Source of the DNA: Saccharolobus shibatae B12
Lineage (GTDB): Archaea > Thermoproteota > Thermoprotei_A > Sulfolobales > Sulfolobaceae
Length of the DNA stretch: 64,000 nucleotides
Direction of reading: 5' to 3'
Assembly (NCBI RefSeq): GCF_019175345.1
Contig: NZ_CP077717.1
Span: 2,327,644-2,391,643 of the forward strand
Shown: piece after piece, positions 9,520 through 20,876 of the stretch
Layout: each line of letters starts with the position of its first letter
Numbering within the stretch: position 1 is the stretch's first letter
Notes under the pieces: model-generated
Databases searched by the model: none
Told to the model about the DNA's origin: nothing
Seen by the model: the letters and a program-made list of their open reading frames with translations, nothing else
Position numbers and translations under genes: made by a program

Positions 9520-10218
9520 CTACCCTTTATATTTACTCAGAACTATTGCATGGTCCTTATCGTAGGGATCTAGGTTAATAATTTGTATTGCCTCAAAATT
9601 GGAATTTTCCAATTTCTCCACTTCAGCTTTATATATCTCCTTAGGGTCTTTAGTAACATCAATACTTCTCGCTTTAATCACTAGAAGCATATATCCATTT
9701 ACTTTAAGGAAGAATCTAGCATTGTATATAGCTATATCTGTTTGATCTGGTTGGGCAATATCGACATAAAGTACGTCAACGTTCTCTACTACCGACTTAT
9801 AACTTTGAGGAAATCTGGCATCAGCTAATAATGGAAAGATATTAGGCCTCCTTTGAGCTACTAATAATAATTCTCTTACAACTCTTGGAGAAAATTCAAC
9901 ACCATAGGCCTTACCATTTAACTCTATAATATCAGAGACGTGACTTATTGTAGTCCCAGAAGCGGCTCCTAAATATAAGACCTTAGTGCCTTTTCTAATC
10001 GGATTAGTCTTAAGGCCTTTAAGTATTGCGCCAGCTAACTTACTCCTAAACGCATTCCATTCCCTATATTCTATACCCTCATATTTAATTAGCCTTTCAC
10101 CGTAAACATTAAAGCCTGATACTAGGTTTCTTGTACATAGCCTAAAGCTACCATCGTTAAACTCGCATTCGTAAATGTTTTCCATGTTAGTTTGTTTTAC
10201 GGTAACAACTTCAGACAT
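9520..10218 (-). CDS. flpA: Fibrillarin-like 2'-O-methyltransferase FlpA
   Basis: The catalytic subunit of C/D box ribonucleoproteins, which 2'-O-methylate rRNA and tRNA at guide-specified sites. The SAM-binding loop is [20 protein letters not shown] (about residue 83) and the acidic follow-up is [14 protein letters not shown] start it at ATG 10218 (232 residues): an AGTGAT ribosome binding site precedes it by four bases, whereas the earlier GTG at 10227 overlaps the nop5 stop. The nop5-flpA pair encodes the two partners of the same complex, and the window also holds candidate C/D guide RNAs. Confidence 0.94.
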   Translation of the reverse strand: MSEVVTVKQTNMENIYECEFNDGSFRLCTRNLVSGFNVYGERLIKYEGIEYREWNAFRSKLAGAILKGLKTNPIRKGTKVLYLGAASGTTISHVSDIIELNGKAYGVEFSPRVVRELLLVAQRRPNIFPLLADARFPQSYKSVVENVDVLYVDIAQPDQTDIAIYNARFFLKVNGYMLLVIKARSIDVTKDPKEIYKAEVEKLENSNFEAIQIINLDPYDKDHAIVLSKYKG

Positions 10219-10223
10219 TTTTA

Positions 10224-11465
10224 TCACTTTCTTCCTTTACCTCTTCTTTTTCCACCTTTTTTACCTTTTGCTTGCTGTTTTTGAGGCTGTTGTGGCTTTT
10301 GTTGTTGAGGCTTTTTAGGTGGTGGCTGAGCGAATTTTTCCTTAATCTCATCTATCCTCTTCTTTAGTTGTTCGTTTAGTTGATCACCTATGAATCTCCC
10401 GCTAAAAGCATCAACTCTGGCAGCTATTGCTAATTTGGCTGCTAAAGCTCTAGCAATCTTACCCCTTTGCCATCTAGGTGATGTGTGAATAGCTGGATAC
10501 TGAAATATTACACCATGTTTAGGTGGTCTTCCTCCACTTCTTAACGCCCTGAATAAAGCCTTTTCAGCCCCCAATACCTGGATCGTACTAGCTGGCATTT
10601 TGGCTAATTCCTCCAGACTTCCTGATATGCTCAATAATCTAGCACCTAACGCTGGACCAACTAAGGCCGTTATATTTGGTGCAACTTCTTTCATTACGCC
10701 TTCTAGATAATTATTAAGGTTTCTCCTTATATTATACAAGTCTAAAATAGTATTTGCGATCATCCTCATCGCAGATAAGTCATCTTCTGAGATATCCGCA
10801 CCTATACTTTTCTTTGCTGCATCGACTATCCTATTTATTCTTTGCTCATTGAAACCCAATTCCTTTAGAGCATCAGTAGTTAAGAGTCCCCTATCCCCAA
10901 ACCTAGACACTATGGTTGCGTATTCTTCGTGATCCTCAATAAGCTTATCTAGTTCTGGAAAATGAATACTATACCACTCTCTTAATCTTTCTGAGAAAAG
11001 ATTTATGGTCTTATCTATATCATCCATTGCCCTTACTGCTTGAATAGCCAAAAGATCTCTCTTTTGCGCTGCAGACCTTAGCTTTCTCCTAGTGTACTCT
11101 AATGAAAGTTCGTGAAGAAAATTATAATACTCCTCTTCATTACTTGCAAATTTTATATCTGTAGCTACTTTAGGTAATGATTCCCTGAATATCCTCGAAA
11201 TTTTACTATATGGTTCATACGTAACCCTATAACCTAGGGCTTGCAATTTAGGAACTTCAGCTTCGTTCTCGACTACTACCTCTTGTGGGTTAACTTTCTT
11301 TAACAACTCGACTGTCGCATTAAATGGTATGCCCTTTTCATTATTTAAAAGTTCCTCAGTTATTTTTCCCAAATCTCTTGGATTTGTAATATAGTCTACA
11401 ATATTACCGTTTTCATCGTAAGCAATTGCTCCAATAACATGCTCGATTAGGTATATTTTCATCAT
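10224..11465 (-). CDS. nop5: Nop5/Nop56-58 C/D box RNP scaffold protein
   Basis: A 413-residue scaffold of C/D sRNPs that binds fibrillarin through its N-terminal domain, dimerises by a coiled coil (about 120-250), and binds the L7Ae-bound kink-turn with its NOP domain (about 250-375; [20 protein letters not shown] and [17 protein letters not shown]). The C-terminus is a low-complexity Pro/Gln/Lys stretch ending in a Lys/Gly/Arg tail, as in other archaeal Nop5 proteins. ATG 11465 and ATG 11462 are adjacent; I keep the first. It is the lead gene of the nop5-flpA-DUF61-HTH-trm1 run and is divergent from rps30e. Confidence 0.93.
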   Translation of the reverse strand: MMKIYLIEHVIGAIAYDENGNIVDYITNPRDLGKITEELLNNEKGIPFNATVELLKKVNPQEVVVENEAEVPKLQALGYRVTYEPYSKISRIFRESLPKVATDIKFASNEEEYYNFLHELSLEYTRRKLRSAAQKRDLLAIQAVRAMDDIDKTINLFSERLREWYSIHFPELDKLIEDHEEYATIVSRFGDRGLLTTDALKELGFNEQRINRIVDAAKKSIGADISEDDLSAMRMIANTILDLYNIRRNLNNYLEGVMKEVAPNITALVGPALGARLLSISGSLEELAKMPASTIQVLGAEKALFRALRSGGRPPKHGVIFQYPAIHTSPRWQRGKIARALAAKLAIAARVDAFSGRFIGDQLNEQLKKRIDEIKEKFAQPPPKKPQQQKPQQPQKQQAKGKKGGKRRGKGRK

Positions 11466-11485
11466 CTCTCACTACAAACCTATCT

Positions 11486-11510
11486 GACAAATTTTTAAGT
11501 TTAAATGCTC
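11486..11510. promoter_or_regulatory. Divergent promoter region nop5 / rps30e
   Basis: The 65-base gap between nop5 and rps30e contains ATTTTTAAGTTTAAATG around 11489-11505. TTTAAA-type TATA elements readable on both strands are centred about 25-30 bases from each start codon. One shared AT-rich promoter block could serve both genes. Confidence 0.4.
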
Positions 11511-11530
11511 AAGTTATAACAAGAGTAAAT

Positions 11531-11689
11531 ATGCCTTCACACGGTTCGTTAACCAAAGCGGGAAAAGTTAGAAGTCAGACACCAAAAATACAGCCTAAAG
11601 AAAAACATAAAGAGGTACCAAGAGTAAGGAATAGAAAGGAATATGAAAAGAGAGTAGTAAAAGCTAGGCAACAAGCTCCTGCTAGATAA
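11531..11689 (+). CDS. rps30e: 30S ribosomal protein S30e
   Basis: A 52-residue small-subunit ribosomal protein. The first residues [20 protein letters not shown] are the conserved S30e start, and the remainder is highly basic ([24 protein letters not shown], ending in RQQAPAR). It is near leaderless behind the shared AT-rich promoter. Downstream is gatD, 33 bases away. It is easily missed because of its size, but the family match is clear. Confidence 0.92.
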   Translation: MPSHGSLTKAGKVRSQTPKIQPKEKHKEVPRVRNRKEYEKRVVKARQQAPAR

Positions 11690-11722
11690 TAAACTATTTT
11701 TGCTATTACCTAATCTTTTTCT

Positions 11723-13060
11723 GTGCAAGAAAATTATAAAGGAAAGGCTTATGATATTTTGAAAAATCTAAACATAGAGGAAGGGGACCTAATAGAGATT
11801 AAGAAAGGGGACCTAAGAATAAGAGGCATATTGTTACCAAGTTACTCAAAAGATGAAAGAATATTCGTAATAAAACTAGATAACGGTTACAATATAGGAA
11901 TATCTATCGATAATATATCTGAGATTAAACTAATCACAAAAAATTCAAGTAAAGCTCAAGAGAGTGAAAGAAAGGAAGTTAGCCGTAATGGTGCTAAAAG
12001 CGAAATAAAGATAATTAGCACAGGAGGTACAATAGTAAGTAAAGTTGAATACGAAACTGGTGCAGTCAGACCCGCGCTGACCACTGAAGAAATAGTACAA
12101 TTTTTGCCAGAAATAAACGAAATAGCAAAAGTTGATGCTGAGGTACTTTTCTCTATATTAAGCGAAAACATGAAACCTGAATACTGGGTTAAGATAGCTG
12201 AATCAGTAAAGAAAGCGTTTGATGAAGGAAACACTGGAGTGGTTATTGCTCATGGTACTGATACTATGGCATACACAGCGTCTGCCTTAGCCTTCTCTCT
12301 AAGATCGTTACAAGGACCAGTAGTGTTGGTGGGTTCGCAGAGAAGTAGTGATAGACCAAGTAGTGACTCAGCAATAAATCTCTTATCCGCAGTTACCACA
12401 GCTAAATATGCGCCTTTTGGAGAAGTAGTAGTAAACATGCACGCTGACTCCTCCGACACTTACGCATTAGTACATAGAGGAGTGAAGGTTAGAAAAATGC
12501 ACAGTAGTAGAAGAGATGCTTTTCAGTCAGTAAACGATAAACCTTTAGCCAAAGTCCTTTGGAAAGAAAGGAAACTGGTTATGCTCGACAAGAATTACAT
12601 GAGCAAAAAAGGCGAAACTACACTTGACGCTAAATTTGATAATAGAGCATTTTTACTATACTATTATCCTGGATTAGATAGAGACTTCTTAGAACACATT
12701 TTAACTAATACTAAAATAAGAGGTCTCATAATAGCTGGTACTGGTTTAGGTCATACTTCATCAGATTATGTGGAATTATTCAGAAAAGCTACTAAAGATG
12801 GCATATTTATAGGAATGACAACACAGTGTTTATTCGGAAGAGTTAATATGAATGTGTATACTACTGGAAGACAGTTACTCGATGCTGGTGTCACCCCATT
12901 GGAAGATATGCTACCAGAAGTTGCATTAGTTAAACTCATGTGGGTACTTGCGCACGAACAAGATCTAGAAAAAATACGAAGTTTAATGATATCGAATCTA
13001 GTGGGGGAAATAAATCCTCGTCACACTTTGGATCTCTTCCCAAGGTGGTCATATGAGTGA
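11723..13060 (+). CDS. gatD: Glutamyl-tRNA(Gln) amidotransferase subunit D
   Basis: The glutaminase subunit of the archaeal GatDE complex, which converts Glu-tRNA(Gln) into Gln-tRNA(Gln). Residues 1-90 form the GatD-specific N-terminal domain. The asparaginase-like core then begins with [11 protein letters not shown] (first catalytic Thr), followed by [17 protein letters not shown] (Thr-Asp pair) and a later catalytic Lys region. At 445 residues it is full length. It starts at GTG 11723 and overlaps gatE by 8 bases. A tRNA-Gln gene lies about 6 kb downstream. Confidence 0.95.
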   Translation: MQENYKGKAYDILKNLNIEEGDLIEIKKGDLRIRGILLPSYSKDERIFVIKLDNGYNIGISIDNISEIKLITKNSSKAQESERKEVSRNGAKSEIKIISTGGTIVSKVEYETGAVRPALTTEEIVQFLPEINEIAKVDAEVLFSILSENMKPEYWVKIAESVKKAFDEGNTGVVIAHGTDTMAYTASALAFSLRSLQGPVVLVGSQRSSDRPSSDSAINLLSAVTTAKYAPFGEVVVNMHADSSDTYALVHRGVKVRKMHSSRRDAFQSVNDKPLAKVLWKERKLVMLDKNYMSKKGETTLDAKFDNRAFLLYYYPGLDRDFLEHILTNTKIRGLIIAGTGLGHTSSDYVELFRKATKDGIFIGMTTQCLFGRVNMNVYTTGRQLLDAGVTPLEDMLPEVALVKLMWVLAHEQDLEKIRSLMISNLVGEINPRHTLDLFPRWSYE

Positions 13061-14954
13061 GTTAAATTATGAAGAGTTAGGATTAAAAGTAGGATTAGAA
13101 ATTCACCAACAGCTTAACACTTCTCATAAATTATTCTGCAACTGTAGTACTAATTTGGAAGAAGATTATAAGTTAACCTTAGAGAGATATTTAAGACCTG
13201 CATTAAGTGAATTAGGGGAAGTCGATGTCGCAGCATTGTTTGAGTGGAAAAAAGGTAAAAAATACGTATACAGAATACCTATTACTACAAGTTGTCTTGT
13301 AGAAGCTGATGAAGAACCTCCACATGCAATAAATGAGGAAGCGTTAAAAATAGCGTTAGCTATCGCTATAGCACTAAATAGTAACATAGTAGATGAAATT
13401 TATGTCATGAGAAAAATTGTAATAGATGGTTCAAACACCACTGGATTCCAAAGAACAGCAATAGTAGCACTTGGTGGAATGTTAAAAGATGACGGAGTTA
13501 CAATACAAACTATTGCAGTTGAGGAGGACGCTGCAAGGAAAATAGATGAAGGAACAGATCAAGTAACCTATTCGCTTGATAGATTAGGGATTCCCTTAAT
13601 AGAAATTTCAACTGGACCAGATATAAGGAGCCCAGAACAAGCTGAGAGAGTTGCACTAAAAATTGGCCAATTGCTTAGAATGACAGGTAAAGTTAAAAGG
13701 GGTATAGGCACAATAAGACAAGATCTAAATATCTCTATAAAAGGAGGTACAAAGATAGAAATTAAAGGAGTACAAAAACTGGAATTAATACCCGATATAG
13801 TTAGATATGAAGCAATGAGACAATTTAACTTACTAAAGATAAAAGAAGAATTATATAAAAGAGGAGTGAGTAAAGATCTATTTTTGTCTAATTTTGTTGT
13901 AAAAGATCTAACAGAACTTTTTAAAAACACAAATAGTAAAATCATTAAAAGCGGAATGGAAAAGGGAGGATTAGTATATGGAATAAGAGCGTATAAGTTA
14001 AAGGGAATATTGGGTTGGGAACTGATACCAAAAAAGAGAAGATTTGGAACAGAAATTGCAGATTACGTTAGAGCACTTGCAGGATTAGGTGGACTCTTCC
14101 ACTCTGATGAGCTACCCAATTACGGTATAACTGAAGAGGAGATAAACAAAGTTAGAGAAGCCCTTAATGCGACGACTGAAGATGGTTTCATTCTAATCGT
14201 TGGCGAAAGAGAGAGGTTGGATAAAGCTGTAGAAGTAATAAGGGACAGAATATTATTAGCGTTTGATGGTATTCCTAAGGAAACTAGAGGAGCATTAGAT
14301 GATGGAACAACGAAATTCTTAAGACCACAGCCAGGCTCAGCTAGAATGTATCCAGAAACTGATATTCCACCTAGAAGAATAGATGAAAAACTGTTTGAGG
14401 GTGCTAAAAAATTGGTTCCAGAATCGCCAGAGTCTAAAATGAAAAGGTATATCACAATGGGTTTAAGTGAGGAACTCGCTAAGGAGATAATTAGAGATCC
14501 CAGACTCGACTTATTTGAAGAATTAGTTAACAAATATTCACCAAAGGTCTCTCCAGTTGTAATAGCGAGTACGATTACTAACACGTTGAAGTATGTTAAG
14601 TCAAAAGGTGGTGATATATCAAAGATAAATGAGGAAGATATAGAGGAACTAATAAAAAGCGTTTATGAGAACAAAATTAGCAAGGATTCGATTTCGGAAA
14701 TACTCCTAGAATACACTACTAATAAAAATGTGGAACTAAAGGATGTCATACGTAAATACGAGGCATTACCAACTGAAGAATTAGAAAAGATAATAGATGA
14801 TGTAATTAGTTCTAATCTAGACGAGATAAGGAAAAGAAAAGATAAAGCAGTAAACCTAATAATGTCAAAAGTAATGAGCAAAGTTAAAGGAAGAGCTGAG
14901 GGGAAAGTTATATTAGAATTAATAAAGTCAAGACTCAAAAATGTTATGGAGTGA
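13053..14954 (+). CDS. gatE: Glutamyl-tRNA(Gln) amidotransferase subunit E
   Basis: The kinase/amidotransferase subunit of GatDE, which phosphorylates the glutamyl group of Glu-tRNA(Gln) and accepts ammonia from GatD. The N-terminus [13 protein letters not shown] and the core [18 protein letters not shown] are GatB/GatE signatures. GatE is told from GatB by its length (633 residues) and by the inserted AspRS-like GAD domain around 290-400. The C-terminal helical tRNA-binding region (about 470-630) is present. It is coupled to gatD by an 8-base overlap. Confidence 0.95.
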   Translation: MSELNYEELGLKVGLEIHQQLNTSHKLFCNCSTNLEEDYKLTLERYLRPALSELGEVDVAALFEWKKGKKYVYRIPITTSCLVEADEEPPHAINEEALKIALAIAIALNSNIVDEIYVMRKIVIDGSNTTGFQRTAIVALGGMLKDDGVTIQTIAVEEDAARKIDEGTDQVTYSLDRLGIPLIEISTGPDIRSPEQAERVALKIGQLLRMTGKVKRGIGTIRQDLNISIKGGTKIEIKGVQKLELIPDIVRYEAMRQFNLLKIKEELYKRGVSKDLFLSNFVVKDLTELFKNTNSKIIKSGMEKGGLVYGIRAYKLKGILGWELIPKKRRFGTEIADYVRALAGLGGLFHSDELPNYGITEEEINKVREALNATTEDGFILIVGERERLDKAVEVIRDRILLAFDGIPKETRGALDDGTTKFLRPQPGSARMYPETDIPPRRIDEKLFEGAKKLVPESPESKMKRYITMGLSEELAKEIIRDPRLDLFEELVNKYSPKVSPVVIASTITNTLKYVKSKGGDISKINEEDIEELIKSVYENKISKDSISEILLEYTTNKNVELKDVIRKYEALPTEELEKIIDDVISSNLDEIRKRKDKAVNLIMSKVMSKVKGRAEGKVILELIKSRLKNVME

Positions 14955-15030
14955 AGAATTACCCTCGGACAGATTAATGATGAAGAGAAGGCATTTGTCG
15001 GATTTAAATGATGAGCTTGACCACTTATGA
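14941..15030 (+). CDS. Possible 29-aa ORF between gatE and next gene
   Basis: An ATG at 14941 inside the last codons of gatE opens a 29-codon frame whose TGA overlaps the ATG of the next gene (ATGA at 15027-15030). The stop/start overlap is the kind used for translational coupling. The peptide is charged and matches no family I know. The same stretch holds two ATGATGA motifs resembling C boxes (14976-14982 and 15008-15014), but good D boxes are lacking. It may simply be the spacer. Confidence 0.25.
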   Translation: MLWSEELPSDRLMMKRRHLSDLNDELDHL

Positions 15031-16067
15031 AGCTAGATGATATAATAAAGGTAGCCGCTGAGTATCCATTCAAAAATCTTAGTGAAAATATAGAGTTACA
15101 AGATGACATGCTTAATATAGAACAACTCCCACAATTGCTAACTATTGGCGGAGTTAAGAGAGTGAAATGGAAATATAAGGCAAAAATTCTCGGTCCCGAT
15201 CTATCTACAATATCAACTGAAGGAGGAGAAAATAACGAAGAATTAATAATGAGAACACCATTAAACAGGACTTCAATTCCTTGGACATTTACCAGATTAG
15301 ATACTAATTCATTAGAAAAGCTGGTAGAATATTTGGCACCTTGTAAAGAGGGGACTTCACTTTTTAACGTCTCTCCTTGGCCAAGATATCACTTTAAGCA
15401 AAACAGAACCATAGAATTAAAAGAGGGTGAGATTGGGAATGGTAGAAATGTTGAGATAGAAAATATAAAACTAATAGAAAATCATATAAATATAAACACG
15501 AAATTCTTAAATCCTCAATTCTTCTATATAAATCCTTATTACATAGAAAGTGGTTATAATTCAATAGATAATACCTTCGCTACAAGCTTAGAACTGACAG
15601 AGACGTATTCTTTTGTAAGCAATTCACTCTTGGACTTAAAATTTGAACTAGGAAAAGTTAGTGTGGAAACCAATGGAAAAATTTTAGTTTCGAAGACAAA
15701 GAATTTTGCTGAAGCCAAACTCCATAGATTATTATGGGATATGACAAACGAGGTAATAGAAATAAACTGTAGTCCGCAATTTCCTCTTTCCCTATATCGA
15801 ATCGAACCTTCTGCTGTAATCCCATTATATATAAAATTTAATGAGAAATCCAATATTTTACAGATGGTATTAGAAAACTTCAGCGATAAGCCAGTTATAG
15901 CTACTCTGTATGTCTCAGCAAGAATAACTAAAATAATAAAGCCGAATAACACGATAACAACAGAGTATGATAGAGTTAAAATTCCTATCAGAAGATGGGG
16001 AATTGTCAATTTAGAACTAGAAATAAAAAAATTACCAGACTTATTACTTAAAAGAAAAGCTATTTAG
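15027..16067 (+). CDS. Conserved-looking hypothetical protein, 346 aa
   Basis: I do not recognise this protein. It has 346 residues, no signal peptide, no membrane segment and no metal motif. It begins [20 protein letters not shown] and ends with a basic KRKAI tail. The middle is rich in Asn, aromatic residues and beta-type sequence. It follows gatE after 72 bases and is probably in its operon. It is convergent with, and overlaps by 8 bases, the HTH gene. Codon use resembles its neighbours, so it looks native. Function unknown. Confidence 0.6.
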   Translation: MKLDDIIKVAAEYPFKNLSENIELQDDMLNIEQLPQLLTIGGVKRVKWKYKAKILGPDLSTISTEGGENNEELIMRTPLNRTSIPWTFTRLDTNSLEKLVEYLAPCKEGTSLFNVSPWPRYHFKQNRTIELKEGEIGNGRNVEIENIKLIENHININTKFLNPQFFYINPYYIESGYNSIDNTFATSLELTETYSFVSNSLLDLKFELGKVSVETNGKILVSKTKNFAEAKLHRLLWDMTNEVIEINCSPQFPLSLYRIEPSAVIPLYIKFNEKSNILQMVLENFSDKPVIATLYVSARITKIIKPNNTITTEYDRVKIPIRRWGIVNLELEIKKLPDLLLKRKAI

Positions 16068-16428
16068 ATTCAACTGTAGTCTCATATAGGCATGGGCTTA
16101 GAGTGTACCCATGCTTTGTAAGAACTTTTTTACCTTCAGAACATAAAATACAATAATATACAGAAAGATTAGAATTTGAGTTTAAAATTCTTTCCATAAC
16201 TTCATTTACAAGATCCATAAATTTTTCATCTTTCTCTAGAAGAGATCTTAAATTACTACCCCTTCTACTTTTTAGATAATTTGAAACTGCTGCTGGTGTT
16301 AACCCCATTAAATTCGCTGCCTTGTACTCAGATAAATTTCTCTCCTTTATTAGTTTTTGAGCAACTATACTTCTAACTGCTGGTAAAATCTCCCTAACTG
16401 AAAATTCACATGGTAACTGTAATGACAT
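16060..16428 (-). CDS. HTH regulator with C-terminal cysteine motif (COG2522-like)
   Basis: A 122-residue predicted transcription regulator. Residues 10-65 form a Cro/CI-like helix-turn-helix (SEYKAANLMGLTPAAVSNYL is the DNA-reading part). The C-terminal part has C93-x2-C96 and a later C116, which could bind a metal or an iron-sulfur cluster. The layout resembles archaeal COG2522 regulators. It lies between the 346-residue unknown gene (convergent, 8-base overlap) and nrdJ on the same strand. The target is unknown. Confidence 0.7.
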   Translation of the reverse strand: MSLQLPCEFSVREILPAVRSIVAQKLIKERNLSEYKAANLMGLTPAAVSNYLKSRRGSNLRSLLEKDEKFMDLVNEVMERILNSNSNLSVYYCILCSEGKKVLTKHGYTLSPCLYETTVESK

Positions 16429-16481
16429 GGTTAATACACTTCAGTCCAATATAATATAAAAACCGATAAATAAAAATGTTT

Positions 16482-18998
16482 TTATAATTCACACGTTTTA
16501 CATCCGCCAGCATAAGTCTCTGAAACTTCGACAAACTTCTTTTCCATCCTTAAACTGGAAGGAAGTAGCTGTGTTTTCTTTCCCTCCTCTTCCTTTTTCT
16601 TCTCGTATTCTTCCCTCTCTTTTTTAACTCCGAAGTAGATTACTTGCTGTTGCTTGCTTTTATCTCTATAGACAGTTATACCTTTTATACCAAGTTTCCA
16701 CGCTAATAAATAAACCTTCTCTACAGTCTCTGGTGGTTCCTCGGACCTCAAGTTAATAGTCTTAGAGGTTCCAGAGTCATTCCATTGTTGCCAAGCTGCT
16801 TGATGCATAACGTGGTAAATTGGTGGAACCTCATGAGCAGTTCTGAACAATTTCCTTAATGATCTTGGCATAAATACGTTATCACCAATTATTCCACTTT
16901 CAGCTATCTTCTGAATGACTTCTGGATCATCTAACTCATATTTTCTGAGATATTCTAAGAAAAGTGGATCAATCTCTATAAACTTTCCAACTGCAACATT
17001 TCTTACAAACGCTAACGCAAAGAGTGGCTCTATTGAAGATGAGGTTCCGGCTATTATTGAGATAGTACCAGTTGGAGCTATAGAAACTACAGTGGAATTC
17101 CTTAAACCATATTTTAACCTTTCGCCTTTTAGTAAATCAAAGTCTAACTTATCAACTACACTAGTTAGCTTTTTAACATAATCTGACGGTTTATCAGCAA
17201 CTTCAGCAATTTGAAGTAATGAATTGAAGTCCAATGCGCTCTCCCAGATATCTCTATACAATTTTGAATCGTATGTAGGGAATGGACCCTTCTCCTTAGC
17301 AACTTCAATAGATGCCTTATACGCATGATAGAATATAAACTTGGCTAATTGGTATGACAAGTATATTGCGTCTACGCTATCATAAGCAATACCCAATTTA
17401 ATAAACATCCTGGCTAATCCCATGACACCTAAACCAACTTTTCTAGTCCTCTTGGTTGCATCTTCAATTTGCTTTAATGGGTAACGATTTGCATCAATTA
17501 CATTATCTAAGAACCTTACTCCATAACTGATAATTTCTGCTAATCCGTCCCAATCTATCTCAACTTTACCGTTTCTCTCTATAACAAATTTCTCTAGATT
17601 TATAGAACCTAAATTGCAACTCTCCCAGGGTAATAGTGGCTCTTCACCACATGGGTTAGTAGCGTTAATCTTACCTAAATACCATACCGGGTGCCTCCTA
17701 TTAATAGTATCGATGAAGAGAAGACCAGGATCACCGCTATCCCAAGCTCCTTTAACGATTTCATCGAATAGTGACTTAGCATTAACATATCTTACAACAG
17801 CACCCTCCTTCGAGGCTATTACAAGGGCTTCATCAACTGTAATGACTTTACTCTCATCCAATGAAACTACTCCACCTTTTTCTTCTAGTTCTGATAAGAT
17901 AACCTCTTGAATCCACTCCTCATTCATATAACCTCTAGCTTTTGTAATATAATATTCGTGATCCCTTCCTGCTATTTTAGTCTTTCTAGGGTTAATCAAA
18001 GGTACACTCTCGCCTTTCACGACAGCCTCCATAAAGTAGTCATAAGCACCTACAGAAATATTGAAATTCTGCAACTGAACGTCCTTCAATTGTCCAGTTT
18101 TCGCTCTTATGAAATCCTCGATATCAGCGTGCCATGCATGCATAACTCCCATATTAGCTCCTCTTCTCTTTCCACCTTGTTTTATGACATCAGTAGAGGC
18201 ATCAAATACTTTCATAAATGATACCGGGCCAGAGGCTACACCTGCAGTCGAAGCAACAACATCGCCCTTAGGTCTTAATTCTGAGAAATCGAAACCAGTC
18301 CCTCCACCTTGTTGATGAACCAGTGCAGTAGCTCTTAATGCGTCATATATACCATCTCCCTCTGGTGTAGTCATAGCATCTTTAACTGGAATTACGAAAC
18401 ATGCTGATAAGATGCCTAATCTAGTTTCACTATTCATTAAGGTTGGCGAATTAGGTACAAACTTTAGGCTGCTTATCATTTCGTAGAACTTCTCTTCTAA
18501 CTGTTTAACTTCAGCCTCAGACTTACCATACTTTCTCTCAACTGACGCAAGAAATCTGGCTACTCTTCTGAATAACATCTGTGGCGTCTCAATATATCTT
18601 AAGGTATTTGGATCTTTCAGTAAGTATCTAGCTTCCAATACTTTTAATGCATTGTAAGAGAGAAGCAAGTCCTTTTCATTAAAATCTTTCCATTTCCCTT
18701 TACCGAAAACGTGATTGTAAATTCTAGCTAAGACATATCGCTTCGCTAATTCCATTAAGAAAGGATACTTTAGGGAGTTCTCTATGAGATTTCTTTCTAC
18801 TATATCAGCAATTACTCTAGTATCTATAGCGTTATCCTTAACATTTGCTTTGACATCATTAACTATACCATCTGTTACCTCATCTGGTACAGAAGAAAGT
18901 TTAGATAATATCTTCTCTAATTTAAACTCGTCAACCCTTCCATCTCGTTTAATTACTCTAATCTTTCTTAAAGATGTAGAGTATAGTAACTGCTCCAT
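16482..18998 (-). CDS. nrdJ: Adenosylcobalamin-dependent (class II) ribonucleotide reductase
   Basis: Reduces ribonucleotides to deoxyribonucleotides using a B12-derived radical. An ATP-cone regulatory domain lies at about 12-100 ([18 protein letters not shown]). The catalytic barrel shows [39 protein letters not shown] with the active Asn-x-Cys-x-Glu, and [20 protein letters not shown]. The C-terminal AGGCKTCEL gives the redox cysteine pair that is re-reduced each turn. I use ATG 18998 (838 residues); TTG 19007 is an alternative three codons earlier. No small subunit gene is nearby, as expected for class II. Confidence 0.94.
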   Translation of the reverse strand: MEQLLYSTSLRKIRVIKRDGRVDEFKLEKILSKLSSVPDEVTDGIVNDVKANVKDNAIDTRVIADIVERNLIENSLKYPFLMELAKRYVLARIYNHVFGKGKWKDFNEKDLLLSYNALKVLEARYLLKDPNTLRYIETPQMLFRRVARFLASVERKYGKSEAEVKQLEEKFYEMISSLKFVPNSPTLMNSETRLGILSACFVIPVKDAMTTPEGDGIYDALRATALVHQQGGGTGFDFSELRPKGDVVASTAGVASGPVSFMKVFDASTDVIKQGGKRRGANMGVMHAWHADIEDFIRAKTGQLKDVQLQNFNISVGAYDYFMEAVVKGESVPLINPRKTKIAGRDHEYYITKARGYMNEEWIQEVILSELEEKGGVVSLDESKVITVDEALVIASKEGAVVRYVNAKSLFDEIVKGAWDSGDPGLLFIDTINRRHPVWYLGKINATNPCGEEPLLPWESCNLGSINLEKFVIERNGKVEIDWDGLAEIISYGVRFLDNVIDANRYPLKQIEDATKRTRKVGLGVMGLARMFIKLGIAYDSVDAIYLSYQLAKFIFYHAYKASIEVAKEKGPFPTYDSKLYRDIWESALDFNSLLQIAEVADKPSDYVKKLTSVVDKLDFDLLKGERLKYGLRNSTVVSIAPTGTISIIAGTSSSIEPLFALAFVRNVAVGKFIEIDPLFLEYLRKYELDDPEVIQKIAESGIIGDNVFMPRSLRKLFRTAHEVPPIYHVMHQAAWQQWNDSGTSKTINLRSEEPPETVEKVYLLAWKLGIKGITVYRDKSKQQQVIYFGVKKEREEYEKKKEEEGKKTQLLPSSLRMEKKFVEVSETYAGGCKTCEL

Positions 18999-19174
18999 TG
19001 TCTTCAAGGATTATTATAACCTAGATCAATTTAACTTTATACTGTACATGACAAGAGTATTACCTCGTCGTATTTCAAAAAGATAATATCTGCTTTTTCA
19101 GAACTCAAAATTTAAATACATCATTAAAATAATTGAATAGCTCCGAGTGAGAATTGTCATACTTACTAGCTAGG

Positions 19175-19247
19175 TAGCCGGGCAGGGATTCGAACCCTGG
19201 TCCCAGGGGCCAGAGCCCTGGATCCTTGACCACTAGACTACCCGGCT
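19175..19247 (-). tRNA. tRNA-Gln (anticodon CUG)
   Basis: A complete 73-base cloverleaf with no intron. The acceptor stem is AGCCGGG/CCCGGCT. The D stem has G-U pairs, the anticodon stem is CAGGG/CCCTG with loop CTCTGGC (anticodon CTG), and the T arm is CAGGG-TTCGAAT-CCCTG with discriminator A. CCA is not encoded. The first pair is A1-U72, the identity feature by which archaeal GatDE separates tRNA-Gln from tRNA-Glu. A TTTTAAG box on the minus strand around 19270-19280 is placed as its promoter. Confidence 0.95.
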
Positions 19248-19374
19248 ATATTTAAATAAGGGAACATTACTTAAAAGTTTATTACCACGTAGATAAGAAA
19301 GACCAAGCCTAGATAAAAAAGACAAGAAGAATAAACGAGAATTGGAAAAACTTACTCCTTCCTTTACCGCAATA

Positions 19375-19385
19375 AGCTTTAAATC
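19375..19385 (+). promoter_or_regulatory. Box A/TATA of tRNA-Thr
   Basis: GCTTTAAATCT around 19375-19385 is an archaeal TATA element centred about 30 bases before the first base of tRNA-Thr at 19410. The preceding 19260-19370 stretch is purine-rich and holds no gene I can support. Confidence 0.55.
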
Positions 19386-19408
19386 TTATTATATGATAGT
19401 TTTCTTAA

Positions 19409-19499
<91 letters not shown>

Positions 19500-19706
19500 T
19501 CTTCCAAATATTTTTCTATAGCCATTCTAATTACTTCGCTTCTACTCATTCTACTATTTAATGCAAATAGATCTAGTTTTACTAAAAGTTCCTCCTCTGC
19601 TTTAAAAGTGATTACTCTAACCAATTTTCCTCTTTTATAAATCGGTTAAGTAGTATATTATAGGAAAATTTCTATTATAAGCAAATAGAGAGGGAGTTGA
19701 GTGAAA

Positions 19707-20876
19707 CTAATATCCCAAAGACTTCAAGATTTCTTCTATCCTATCCTTAAGCGTCTCTGGATCTTGCTCTTCAATTATAAAACCCCTTATTATAATCCCT
19801 TCAGCCTCTCTTTTACTTAACCCCCTAGTTTGTAGATAGAAGATTTGATTTTCGTCTATCCTACTTACTGCAGCAGAGTGTTTAGCCATAACTACTCTGC
19901 CAGTTTTTACTTCAAGCATGGGAGAAACTACTGCTTTAGCATCTTTTCCTAAGACTAATGATCTACCAATTATCGATGTGGAAGAGTTAATTGCAGTCTC
20001 ATCTATAGTTGCAATCCCCCTTACCACAGTAAACGCTTGATCGTTGGAGATTGCCTTCATAAAGCCATTGCTTACACTCCTCTGGCCTAGATGAATGACA
20101 TTATTAACTACATCTATCTTATTGCTGTGCGTCCCAAAAGCTCTTGATGAGAACTCACTTACACTGCCCTCCTCTAGCCTAGTGTTAAATTGAACATGAC
20201 CCATTTTATTACCGTTCACAAATATTGATGAATGCATTGTACCTTTTATGTTAGCCTTAATGTACGAGAAAAGAAGACTGTTATCGCTAGAGAAGTTCAC
20301 AAATTGGAAATCTAAAGTAGAATCATCTTCTATATCAACAGATATGATTGGAGTTATTAAGGAGCCTTCACCAAGATTTAGAACTTCATAAATTACCTTG
20401 ATTTGTTTATCTTTAGGTACGTTAATTATTAGATGTGAAGGTGAAAGATATTTGTTTTTATTGACGACATGCCTAACGTGATACTCTCCTTCGTTACTTA
20501 TTGTTATCCGCCTAGAGAGAGAATAGGCAAGTGATACTAATTTATGCTCATCACTACTTATAACATTATCATTCAATAAGTCATCTACTTGTATGTTATT
20601 TTTCGGAATTGTTATAGTGTCATCTATAATTTCAATTATATTTTCAGTTTCACTATATTTTAGTTGTTGCCTAGAAATGTCACTGAGGTTTAATGAGTCG
20701 TATAAGTCCCATTCAGTATAATGTTTGATAGTTGGTGAGTCATGTATCAATTGATATGGCTTAGAAAGATACAAAGAAAACGCTTTTTCCCTCTCTCCTC
20801 TATCTTGTGTAAAGTTTTCATTAATTATTTTTTTAGCTAATTGTATATCGACTACTCCCAACTTAAGCCACTGCAC
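19707..20876 (-). CDS. sufD: SufD-type Fe-S cluster assembly protein
   Basis: The partner of SufB in the SufBCD scaffold for iron-sulfur cluster assembly. The 389-residue protein has the SufB/SufD beta-helix core and the family C-terminal segment (AAVSRIDENQIFYLQTRGLSKREAEGIIIRGF). It starts at GTG 20876, overlapping the sufB stop by 14 bases, so the two are coupled. It is the last gene of the sufC-sufB-sufD run. Confidence 0.9.
   Translation of the reverse strand: MQWLKLGVVDIQLAKKIINENFTQDRGEREKAFSLYLSKPYQLIHDSPTIKHYTEWDLYDSLNLSDISRQQLKYSETENIIEIIDDTITIPKNNIQVDDLLNDNVISSDEHKLVSLAYSLSRRITISNEGEYHVRHVVNKNKYLSPSHLIINVPKDKQIKVIYEVLNLGEGSLITPIISVDIEDDSTLDFQFVNFSSDNSLLFSYIKANIKGTMHSSIFVNGNKMGHVQFNTRLEEGSVSEFSSRAFGTHSNKIDVVNNVIHLGQRSVSNGFMKAISNDQAFTVVRGIATIDETAINSSTSIIGRSLVLGKDAKAVVSPMLEVKTGRVVMAKHSAAVSRIDENQIFYLQTRGLSKREAEGIIIRGFIIEEQDPETLKDRIEEILKSLGY

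Noticed and set aside
14976..15061. C/D box sRNA between gatE and the unknown gene
   Set aside because: Two perfect C-like motifs (14976 and 15008), but D boxes are absent or wrongly spaced; kept only as a remark.
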